Part shown: positions 46,224 through 53,971 of the stretch, in pieces
How the letters are laid out: every line of letters begins with the position of its first letter
Numbering within the stretch: position 1 is the first letter of the stretch
Origin: JADHUC01 sp964617665
GTDB lineage: Bacteria > Planctomycetota > Planctomycetia > Pirellulales > Pirellulaceae
Direction of reading: 5' to 3'
DNA: 60,835 nucleotides
NCBI GenBank assembly: GCA_964617665.1
Contig: CAZUAH010000018.1
Coordinates: forward strand, 1-60,835
The notes under the pieces: generated by a model
Database searches by the model: none
What the model saw: only the letters and a program-made list of their open reading frames with translations
What the model was told of the DNA's origin: nothing
Made by a program: the position numbers and the translations under genes

Positions 46224-47468
46224 GTGAAGTTGAACTTCCATGTAATCAAACGAGAAGGCAATTCAAGACTCGTTGTTGGGAGGGCGAAGCTCCTGCTGAG
46301 CCGTGTATTCCCGTGGTTTCGGCTCGGCGGGAGCCTCGCCCTCCCGGTTTCGAAACCGCTTCGAGTTGAGTTTCCGCGTTTCTTGGCGTGGTCGACAGTT
46401 ATGCTTTTGGCTCTGAACTGCGAGGCGCACGCTTCGGACGAAAGCGAAGCCAAGTCAAACGATCGCACTGCGACCGCACGGCCGGAGGTCTGGCTATGCG
46501 CCGGCGATCGGATTGCCGATCTGCTTCAGCCTGACGCGGAGTGGCCGTTCGTCAAACAGCACTTGACCGGCATCAAGTTATACATTGGCCAATTGTACAA
46601 ATCTCGACGTAAACCAGCCGACGCCACATCGGATCGACTGCGGCAAATCGTGCGGCTGGTGAAGGCCCACAAACTCAAAGTCGCTGTGGAACTGGGCGGT
46701 TGTCTAGACTTCTCGCCGTTGGACGACACGTCTGGCGAGTGGTCGGCACGTCGCGAGTTGACGGCGATCGAGAATTTCTATTCTGCCGGTGGCAAGGTGG
46801 ACTTCCTGGACATCGACGGACCAATCCGTCGACTGATGCACCCGAACAAACGTCGTGACGGTCGCAAGTTCGATTCGATCGACAAGGCTGCGGATGAGCT
46901 TGTCGATGCCCTGCGCATTCATCGCGAGGCCCATCCGGAAACCAAGTATTGGCTGCTGACCAATTTCCCAAACTGGGGCTGGCGCGGCGATGTTTCTTAT
47001 CATGCCCGCGGCCCGCAACGGCAAGACTATGGCGACTACGATCAGGTGGTGCGCATCGTGCTGGACAAGCTGAAGGCTGCCGAGATTCGGCTAGACGGCG
47101 TGACCGTGGACAACCCGTACGACTACCTGATCGGCGAGCATCGTTCGGTGAAGATACCGGATCCAAAGACCGTGGATTGGCTCGGGCGGGTCAGAAGCTA
47201 CGAGGACTTCGCACGAGAAAGAGGTCTAACGTTCAACCTGATCGCAAATTCAGAGCGCGGTGGCCATGAATCCGACGAACGGTTCTACCGAGAAACGCTC
47301 CAAATGGTGGACACGTACGTGAAGGCGGGTGGGAAACCTACGCGTTGGTTCGTGCAAAGCTGGTATCCCCATCCCAAACAGATGGTGCCCGAGTCTTCGC
47401 CCCATTCGATGACGGCCTTGGTCAGAGCGGTCATCCAGCGCGTGCGATCTGACCTGTCGGCGCCATGA
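46224..47468 (+). CDS. Exported TIM-barrel protein with a repeat-encoded N-terminus
   Basis: A 414-residue protein from the GTG at 46224, six bases behind AAGGAAAGGA, which fixes the start ahead of the palindrome. Residues ~19-41 come from the palindromic element at 46278. A signal-like stretch follows (FLAWSTVMLLALNCEAHA, residues ~54-71). The rest (VKQHLTGIKLYIGQLY, HKLKVAVELGGCLDFSPLDD, KVDFLDIDGPIRRLMHPNK, YWLLTNFPNWGWRGDVSYHA, DGVTVDNPYDYLIGEHRS, PTRWFVQSWYPHPKQM) has the alternation of a TIM barrel, with acidic residues in strand ends like glycosidases. The family is not recognised. Confidence 0.65.
   Translation: MKLNFHVIKREGNSRLVVGRAKLLLSRVFPWFRLGGSLALPVSKPLRVEFPRFLAWSTVMLLALNCEAHASDESEAKSNDRTATARPEVWLCAGDRIADLLQPDAEWPFVKQHLTGIKLYIGQLYKSRRKPADATSDRLRQIVRLVKAHKLKVAVELGGCLDFSPLDDTSGEWSARRELTAIENFYSAGGKVDFLDIDGPIRRLMHPNKRRDGRKFDSIDKAADELVDALRIHREAHPETKYWLLTNFPNWGWRGDVSYHARGPQRQDYGDYDQVVRIVLDKLKAAEIRLDGVTVDNPYDYLIGEHRSVKIPDPKTVDWLGRVRSYEDFARERGLTFNLIANSERGGHESDERFYRETLQMVDTYVKAGGKPTRWFVQSWYPHPKQMVPESSPHSMTALVRAVIQRVRSDLSAP
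46278..46345. repeat. Palindromic element in the N-terminal coding region, second copy, inverted
   Basis: Arms at 46278-46302 and 46321-46345 (25 bases each) are identical to those of 31051-31121 after reversal; the 18-base centre differs. Read in the gene's frame it gives VVGRAKLLLSR and RLGGSLALP, so the peptide differs from the one in the symporter gene because it is read from the other strand. Confidence 0.95.
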
Positions 47469-47831
47469 ATCATCGAATTCCCACGTCGACAAAAGGGCGC
47501 TGGCGGGTCGCGAAAGCCGTTGCGGGGGCCAAAGTCGATCATCTTCTTTCTGAAGGAATCGCGCGAGCAGACGACGACGTCGCCGGGCACCCCGTGACCG
47601 CCAAAAGTGACGGGGCCCAAGAACCGTTCATCCAAGTGACACAGATTCCAGGCGGGACGTTTGTGAAGGACCGCAAGACCATACCGCCATTCCACTGGCA
47701 CACGTCCCCGTGCATATTCTATCACCGCAGGCAACACCCTGGTATTATTTTAGTGCGCACCCGCGAAGCCCCGTTAGTCTATTGTGACTGTAGCTACTGA
47801 CTCTTAAACCGTTTTGTTAGAGGAGTTGACC
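47469..47831. other. Intergenic region of 363 bases
   Basis: A frame of 111 codons at 47465-47800 overlaps the previous stop as ATGA but has no recognisable domain and a poor hydrophobic and codon profile. On the minus strand a 150-codon frame crosses it too. I treat the stretch as non-coding and see no RNA gene or repeat in it. Confidence 0.4.
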
Positions 47832-48734
47832 ATGCCCAACAGCAGATGTTCTCGTAGGAGTTTTCTTCGGCTCGGTTCGGCGGCTTTCGTGGGAATGGCG
47901 GGGGCCGACGCGTTGCTTCGAGGCGCCCGTGCAGATGATCAGACCCGATGGAAGATGCGGCTATCTTGCTCGTCGATCGCGTTTGCCTCGCTTCCGATCG
48001 AACAGGCGGTCCAGCGGATCGCAGACCTCGGCTTCGACGCCATCGATATCTGGTCGGGCCATGCGGGTTGTCCTCACTTGGATGACGTACAAGATAGGCT
48101 CGGCCCTGATGCACTCAAGCAACTGCTGGCGAAACATAAGTTGGAGTTGTATTCCTTCTCGGTCTACAGGGGCGGTTACCCACGCTACGCAGAATTGCTT
48201 GGGAAGGCCGGCGGCGGAGTGGCCGTGCACGGCAGCGGTGGCTTCAAGGATCCGGACGATTTGACGGCAAGCATGAAACACTACCTCGAAGCCATAAAGC
48301 CCGAACTGGAACTCGCAGAGAAGTATGATTCGTATGTCGCGATCGAAAACCACAGCGGCAAATCGTTGCTGAACTACATGGATTCGTTCAAAGCGTTTGC
48401 CGACCTGAATCGCCATCCCCGCTTGGGTATCGCCTTGGCTCCTTATCACATCCAGATAAACAAAGAATCCGTCGAAGAAGCGATCAAGATCTGTGGGGAT
48501 CAGTTGTTCTACTTCTACGCTTGGCAGCATGCGCCAGGCACTGAACAATTGCCGGGGATTGGCCCCACCGACTGCAAACCTTGGCTGGACACACTGGCGA
48601 AGATCAAATTCCGCTATCCGGTGAACCCCTTCATGCATCACGAGCCGGCACCGGATGAGATGGTGGAAGCGATGGCCGAATCCTGCAAGTATCTGAAGTT
48701 GTGCCGCCAGGGACCCGTTGGGGCAAAGAACTGA
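47832..48734 (+). CDS. Tat-exported xylose-isomerase-like TIM-barrel protein
   Basis: A 300-residue protein from the ATG at 47832 behind AGAGGAG, with a Tat signal (CSRRSFLRLGSAAFVGMAGAD). The TIM barrel of the AP endonuclease 2/xylose isomerase type is recognisable: RIADLGFDAIDIWSGHAGCP, HKLELYSFSVYRGGYP, YVAIENHSGKSLL with the metal-binding Glu and His, RLGIALAPYHIQIN and MHHEPAPDEMVE. Such proteins isomerise or epimerise sugars or keto acids with a divalent metal. Tat export is common for this fold in planctomycetes. It is followed after 53 bases by the first methyltransferase-like/PQQ fusion. Confidence 0.8.
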   Translation: MPNSRCSRRSFLRLGSAAFVGMAGADALLRGARADDQTRWKMRLSCSSIAFASLPIEQAVQRIADLGFDAIDIWSGHAGCPHLDDVQDRLGPDALKQLLAKHKLELYSFSVYRGGYPRYAELLGKAGGGVAVHGSGGFKDPDDLTASMKHYLEAIKPELELAEKYDSYVAIENHSGKSLLNYMDSFKAFADLNRHPRLGIALAPYHIQINKESVEEAIKICGDQLFYFYAWQHAPGTEQLPGIGPTDCKPWLDTLAKIKFRYPVNPFMHHEPAPDEMVEAMAESCKYLKLCRQGPVGAKN

Positions 48735-48787
48735 CGGCTCAGTGGGATGGGCTGAATCGGGTTCTGTAGGCGAAAGGAGCAACTTTG

Positions 48788-51700
48788 ATGCGCGGAATTC
48801 ACCTGACCGTTTCTCTTTGTTTGATGGCTACCCAGGCCCATGCCACAACAACGGCGTCGGTCATCTTGGAGGATAGCGGTGTTCGTGGCGGGCTGATCGT
48901 CGTGGTTGGGTGTGAGGACACCGAACTCTTGATCGATCTTGGGCAGCAAAAAGGCTATCTGGTCCACGCACTCGACACGCGCAGCGATCGAGTCGAAGAG
49001 GCGACTGCGGCGTTACGGGCCAAGGGGTTGTGTGGCAGCGTATCCGTGGCGCGATTCGATGGCCGTTCGTTGCCTTATGTCGACAACCTCGTGAATCTAG
49101 TGGTGATGCAGGATACGGGATACGAGATACGGGATGAGGAAATCGAGCGAGTCTCGGCGCCGGGTGGCGTTGCACTGATTCGCGACACGTCTTCAGGAGT
49201 CGAAGCCCCCCCATCGCGTAACTCCCATCCCGCATCCCGAATCTCGTATCCCGCATCCCGAACCGCTGGCGGTTGGACGATGCTGAAGAAGCCCGTTCCG
49301 CCGGAAATCGATGAATGGACGCACCATATGTACGACGCTTCGGGAATCGGCGCGGGCCGCGATGAGGCCGTGAGCCAGCCACGAAGCATCCAGTGGAAGG
49401 CTGGGCCGGAATACAGCCGCAGCCACGAGAACATGTCGAGTGTCAGTGCGGTCGTCTCCGCTGGCGGGCGGGTGTTTTCGATCATGGACGAAGGACCGGC
49501 CGCGTCGATCTATCTTCCGCCGAGATGGTCTCTATCCGCTCGCGATGCCTTCAGCGGCGTACTGCTCTGGAAGATCCCAATCCGCGAGTGGCATGCCCGA
49601 CTGTTTCCGCTGAAGTCGGGCCCATTGCAGTTGCCACGGCGACTGGTGGCAATTGGGGACCGAGTTTACGTCACGCTCGGCATCGACGCACCGGTCAGCG
49701 AGCTTGATGCTGCCACGGGCCAAGTTTTGCGGACGTTCTCCGGCACGGAGCACGCCGAAGAGTTGCTGTACTTGGACGGTAAACTGTTGGTTGTGGTGAA
49801 CGCAGAATCAGCAGTCACTCCATACCGTGGAAACACGCCTGAGAGTCGTCGCGGGTTTGTGCTTGACGAAAAGACCATCAACCAAGACAGCAATCGGTCG
49901 GTCGTCCTTGTGGATACGCAGTCCGGCAAGACTGCGTGGAAGACGCCGCCGAGCTCTATCGTGCCTCTGACGATCGCTGCCCATGGCCGCAGGGCGTTCT
50001 TCCTGCGCGGCGATGAACTCGTGTCGGCAGACGTTACGAACGGCGAAGACATTTGGGCGGAGCAGGTCGCACCGAAGAGCGTGCGGTTTGGCACAGCAGC
50101 CGCTCCCACATTGCTGGTTTACAGAGACGTTGTTTGTGTGGCCATGCAGGGAACTCTGACGACACGGAACGCATCGACGGGCGAGGAAATGTGGTCGGCC
50201 CCGTGTGCGACCGGGGGATACAAGGCTCCCGCGAGCATCTTCATCGTGAACGACCTGATTTGGGACGTCGACGCCGGTGGCGAGCCCTATCGTCCGGGCA
50301 GTGATCTCAACAAGATCAATCGCAACTATACAGGCTATGACCTCCGCACGGGCGAAGTGGTCAAGAAGCTGCCCGTTTCCAGCAAGCACGGATATGCCAT
50401 CATGCATCACCGGTGCCACGTGCCGCGCGCCTCGGGCAAGTACATCGTTACCAGTTTCCCCGGCATCGAGTTCTTTGATGTCGAAACCGGCGAATCCACT
50501 CACGACAGTTGGATCCGAGGCGCCTGCCTCTATGGTTTCACGCCCGCGAACGGCCTGATCTACACGCCACCACATCCTTGCGCGTGTTACACCCAAGGAA
50601 AGCTAACCGGTTTCTGGGCCGTCGCCGGCAAACGGAATCGCTCCGCGACGGAAGGACGGGCAGACAGACTCGAAAAGGGGCCCGCGTACGAAGAAATCGA
50701 AAATCGGAATGCGGAACCCGGAATAGAAGATATTGCCTCCGACTCGTCGTTCCCCACTCCGCGCTCCGCGCTCCGCACGTCTCCCGTTCCGCATTCCGCG
50801 CTCCGCATTCCGTATTCCGAAGATTGGCCCACGTACCGAGCCGACCCTGCACGAAGCGGTACGACCTCGGCCGCCGTTCCTGCGAAAGTAAGCGAGTTGT
50901 GGAAGGCCGACGTTGGCCCGAACTTGAGTCAGTGCGTGGTCGCTGACGGAAAGCTGTTTGTCGCAACGACGGAGAATCACACGGTCCACGCCCTGGACGC
51001 CGACAGCGGCAAACAACTGTGGCAATTCACTGCGGGCGGACGAGTCGATTCCGCACCGACGTTCTACCAGGGAACGATTCTATTCGGATCGCGCGATGGA
51101 TACGTATATTGCCTGACGGCCGACAAAGGAGAGTTGGTGTGGCGTCTTCGTGCAGGAGCAACCGACCAACGATGTGTGGTCTACGATCAGGTCGAATCGG
51201 TATGGCCCGTGCACGGAAGCGTACTGGTCCAGGACGACGTGCTTTGGTTCTGTGCCGGCCGATCCTCGTTTCTCGACGGCGGCCTGTTGGTCTACCGGTT
51301 GGAACCTCGCTCCGGCAAAGTGCTCTCGACCACCACGATCGACTCCCTGGGTGAGAAGGGCGAACAGCCACCAATCACGCATACCATATTCGCCCGGTTG
51401 GACATGGAAGGCGCGAAAAACGACGTGCTCTCGTGTGACGGTAACAACGTGTTTATGCGGCACTGGGCATTTGACCTGAATGGCAAGAGCGTCCCGCAAG
51501 ACGTTGATCACCTGTTTGCTCCGACAGGATTCCTCGACACCTCGTGGTTCCGGCGAACCTACTGGATCTATGGGCGGATCTACGTATCGGGCGCACAGGG
51601 CTGGGCCAGAACGGGAAACATCCGGCCCACGGGCAGGATTATGTCGATCGACGAAGACCGCCTCTACGGCTTCGGACGCGACTTTTATCCGCCGTCTCCC

Positions 51701-52171
51701 GGCAATCGTCACCAGATGTATCTCATGGGTGAAAAGGAATTGCTCTTTGCCGCGACGAGAAACAGCGATGCCGTCGTTGCACCTCCAGATGACGCCGGTG
51801 CCACACCGAAGACAAGACGCGCAAGGAAGAGCAAAGCAGCGGACGGAGCGAAGAAAGAAGCCCTCTGGTCAACCCCCGGCGATCTCCAGGTCCGCAGTAT
51901 GGTGCTCGCTGGCCAAGGTGACGAAAAGCGTCTGTTCGTGGCCGGAGCAAAGGGCGATTGGGTGATATCCCAAGATGCCTACGAAGGGAAGCTGGGCAGT
52001 GTGCTGCGCGTCATTTCCATCGACGACGGGAAGATCATCGCCGAGCACAACCTTCCTGGCCTCCCGATCTTCGACGGAATGTCCGCCGCGCGCGGCCGAT
52101 TGTACATTTCACTCGCCGACGGGCGCGTCGTGGCCCTCGGAGCCGGCACAACAAAAACGAAAGTCGAGTAG
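48788..52171 (+). CDS. Exported methyltransferase-like/PQQ-propeller fusion
   Basis: A 1127-residue protein from the ATG at 48788, eight bases behind AAAGGAG. A short signal peptide (HLTVSLCLMATQAHA) leads into a Rossmann fold like a SAM methyltransferase (GLIVVVGCEDTELLIDLG, ARFDGRSLPYVDNLVNLVVM, VSAPGGVALIRD). The glycine-rich loop is GCEDTE, not the canonical GxGxG, so activity is doubtful. A first propeller follows (DEWTHHMYDASGIGAGRDE) and a second starts near residue 680 (EDWPTYRADPARSGTT). Two groups of 7-bp repeats lie in the coding frame (49104-49265 and 50694-50820), the second in the linker between propellers. A homologous gene begins at 59392. Confidence 0.8.
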   Translation: MRGIHLTVSLCLMATQAHATTTASVILEDSGVRGGLIVVVGCEDTELLIDLGQQKGYLVHALDTRSDRVEEATAALRAKGLCGSVSVARFDGRSLPYVDNLVNLVVMQDTGYEIRDEEIERVSAPGGVALIRDTSSGVEAPPSRNSHPASRISYPASRTAGGWTMLKKPVPPEIDEWTHHMYDASGIGAGRDEAVSQPRSIQWKAGPEYSRSHENMSSVSAVVSAGGRVFSIMDEGPAASIYLPPRWSLSARDAFSGVLLWKIPIREWHARLFPLKSGPLQLPRRLVAIGDRVYVTLGIDAPVSELDAATGQVLRTFSGTEHAEELLYLDGKLLVVVNAESAVTPYRGNTPESRRGFVLDEKTINQDSNRSVVLVDTQSGKTAWKTPPSSIVPLTIAAHGRRAFFLRGDELVSADVTNGEDIWAEQVAPKSVRFGTAAAPTLLVYRDVVCVAMQGTLTTRNASTGEEMWSAPCATGGYKAPASIFIVNDLIWDVDAGGEPYRPGSDLNKINRNYTGYDLRTGEVVKKLPVSSKHGYAIMHHRCHVPRASGKYIVTSFPGIEFFDVETGESTHDSWIRGACLYGFTPANGLIYTPPHPCACYTQGKLTGFWAVAGKRNRSATEGRADRLEKGPAYEEIENRNAEPGIEDIASDSSFPTPRSALRTSPVPHSALRIPYSEDWPTYRADPARSGTTSAAVPAKVSELWKADVGPNLSQCVVADGKLFVATTENHTVHALDADSGKQLWQFTAGGRVDSAPTFYQGTILFGSRDGYVYCLTADKGELVWRLRAGATDQRCVVYDQVESVWPVHGSVLVQDDVLWFCAGRSSFLDGGLLVYRLEPRSGKVLSTTTIDSLGEKGEQPPITHTIFARLDMEGAKNDVLSCDGNNVFMRHWAFDLNGKSVPQDVDHLFAPTGFLDTSWFRRTYWIYGRIYVSGAQGWARTGNIRPTGRIMSIDEDRLYGFGRDFYPPSPGNRHQMYLMGEKELLFAATRNSDAVVAPPDDAGATPKTRRARKSKAADGAKKEALWSTPGDLQVRSMVLAGQGDEKRLFVAGAKGDWVISQDAYEGKLGSVLRVISIDDGKIIAEHNLPGLPIFDGMSAARGRLYISLADGRVVALGAGTTKTKVE
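49104..49138. repeat. In-frame heptanucleotide repeat, five units
   Basis: Units TGATGCA, GGATACG, GGATACG, AGATACG and GGATGAG run without gaps. They encode MQDTGYEIRDEE in the loop where relatives carry a shorter segment. Confidence 0.9.
49224..49265. repeat. In-frame heptanucleotide repeat, reverse orientation, six units
   Basis: Units CCCATCC, CGCATCC, CGAATCT, CGTATCC, CGCATCC and CGAACCG are the reverse complement of the GGATACG type. They encode the HPASRISYPASR loop. Confidence 0.9.
50694..50820. repeat. In-frame heptanucleotide repeats in both orientations
   Basis: Units AAATCGA, AAATCGG, AATGCGG, AACCCGG and AATAGAA occupy 50694-50728. Units of the ATTCCGC and GCTCCGC type fill 50756-50776 and 50786-50820. 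They encode a linker (PRSALRTSPVPHSALRIPYS) between two propellers. Confidence 0.9.
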
Positions 52172-52284
52172 GGTATGCGACGGTTTGCAGGTTCACTGCA
52201 CTCGGTTTCATATCCGGTTCATACGCCGGAGCACTTGCATCTACTCACCTATCCAGAATGAATATCGAGAAGGAAACCACTGGG

Positions 52285-53943
52285 ATGTCCCTCATTACTC
52301 CGAAACGAGCCCTACTCACGCTGACGCTTTTCACTGGACTTGTAACTTGCGCGCATGCGCAACACGAAGACGTTGTGCGCCCAGCCGAATGGAAGGGCTT
52401 GGTCTTCGGCGGCCGTTTCATGGATCGCTTTGAACCGATGCCGTTGCTGGGCCCGCGCACAGACGAAACGTGGGGTGTGGATGTGGTCAAGCCGCGAGAT
52501 GTACTGAACGGCATCGAGGAAGCGGAATGGTCTTACTGGGGCGGGAATATCCTGAAAGACAAGGACGGGACGTATCACCTGCTTGTCTGTCGCTGGCGGG
52601 AAGATCATCCGAAGGGCCACATGGCCTGGCATCAGTCCGAAGTCGTGCGAGCTGTTTCGAAGAATCGCTTCGGTCCTTATAAGGTCGCGGAGGTCATCGG
52701 CCCAGGGCACAATCCGGAAGCATATCAACTGAAAGACGGCCGCCACGTCTGCTATTTGATCAATGGATACTATCTGGGCGCTTCGTTAGAAGGACCTTGG
52801 GAGAGAAAGACATTTGAGTTCAATCCTCGAGACCGGAAGATCGTGGCGAATTTGTCCAACCTGAGTTTCTCTCGGCGCGAAGACGGTTCGTACCTGATGG
52901 TCAACCGGGGCGGCGGAATGTGGGTCAGCCGCGATGGACTGTCTGCGTGGGAACAGGTGACGCAAGGAAGCAACTACCCCAAAGTGAAAGGGCGATACGA
53001 GGATCCAGTCCTTTGGCGAACCGAGGTTCAGTATCACATGATCGTGAACGACTGGTATGGTCGCATTGCCTATCATCTTCGCTCCAAGGATGGAGTGCAT
53101 TGGAAGGTCGACTCGGGCGAAGCCTATATGCCCGGCATCGCCGTGTCTGAAGATGGGAAAAAGGACGAATGGTACAAGTACGAACGCATCAAGATGTTTC
53201 TGGATGAACACGGGCGCGCCATCCAGGCGAACTTCGCGGTGATCGATTACAGCAAGTGGGAAGACAAACCCAACGACATCCACAGCTCCAAGAACATTTC
53301 CATTCCTCTGACTGCCGGCCGTATTCTGACGCTCCTCGGCGACGAGCGAATCACGAAGAACACAAGCGAAATCCGGCTGAGAATCGCTGCGGAGCCTGGT
53401 TTTGACCCGCAAAAGGATGTCAATGTGTATTCCCTGCGATTCGGAGCTCCGGAAGAAGTCGACTTTGGGCGCGGATCGAAACTGTCGCGAACCGAGCGTG
53501 ACGGCAAGGATCTGATTGCCGTATTCTCAGGTAAAGGAAACGGCTTCGCGGATCACAACTTCGCCGGAAAACTCTTGGGCCGGACATCCGACGGGAAACT
53601 GCTCTTCGGCTACTGCCGGCTTCCTTGGGTCGACTACAACGAGCCGATTTTGAGCGTGCGTCGGCCTGAAGTGACCCGCGACGGCGAGAAGATCGTGCTG
53701 ACGATCGAGGTCTCCAACCATGGACAGGTGGCGTCCAAGCCTTCGGAGATTCAAATCGAGGCGGCCGACATACCCGCCGTCACCGCAACTTGCCCGGCGC
53801 TGGAGCCTTACACCAAGACAACCATTGATGTGCCTCTGCCGGAATCCTTCAAAGCAGGGAAAGCCTACGATCTTCAGATCACAACGGGTTCACACTTGCA
53901 GCACGCCACGGTATTCGCCGCGAAGAAGGTGAAGTTCCCATGA
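52285..53943 (+). CDS. Exported five-bladed propeller glycosidase-like protein
   Basis: A 552-residue protein. The ATG at 52285 is ten bases behind AAGGA and gives the signal peptide (ALLTLTLFTGLVTCAHA); a frame upstream to 51958 overlaps the previous gene. The body resembles the five-bladed propellers of GH43/GH32-type enzymes: WSYWGGNILKDKDGTYHLLV, WHQSEVVRAVSKNRFGPYKV, HNPEAYQLKDGRHVCYLING, RYEDPVLWRTEVQYHMIVND. DKDGTYH and EDPVL carry acidic residues often used in catalysis. A beta-sandwich ends the protein (VTRDGEKIVLTIEVSNHGQV). It would act on an exported polysaccharide. Confidence 0.7.
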   Translation: MSLITPKRALLTLTLFTGLVTCAHAQHEDVVRPAEWKGLVFGGRFMDRFEPMPLLGPRTDETWGVDVVKPRDVLNGIEEAEWSYWGGNILKDKDGTYHLLVCRWREDHPKGHMAWHQSEVVRAVSKNRFGPYKVAEVIGPGHNPEAYQLKDGRHVCYLINGYYLGASLEGPWERKTFEFNPRDRKIVANLSNLSFSRREDGSYLMVNRGGGMWVSRDGLSAWEQVTQGSNYPKVKGRYEDPVLWRTEVQYHMIVNDWYGRIAYHLRSKDGVHWKVDSGEAYMPGIAVSEDGKKDEWYKYERIKMFLDEHGRAIQANFAVIDYSKWEDKPNDIHSSKNISIPLTAGRILTLLGDERITKNTSEIRLRIAAEPGFDPQKDVNVYSLRFGAPEEVDFGRGSKLSRTERDGKDLIAVFSGKGNGFADHNFAGKLLGRTSDGKLLFGYCRLPWVDYNEPILSVRRPEVTRDGEKIVLTIEVSNHGQVASKPSEIQIEAADIPAVTATCPALEPYTKTTIDVPLPESFKAGKAYDLQITTGSHLQHATVFAAKKVKFP

Positions 53944-53971
53944 TCACAACATGCACGTCAAGGAGTATTTC

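Noticed and set aside
47465..47800. A 111-codon frame overlapping the previous stop
   Set aside because: No domain, odd composition and competing frames on both strands; the ATGA overlap alone is not sufficient.
49104..50820. The short repeats as a CRISPR array
   Set aside because: Units are 7 bases long with no spacers and lie in a reading frame, so they do not fit a CRISPR structure.
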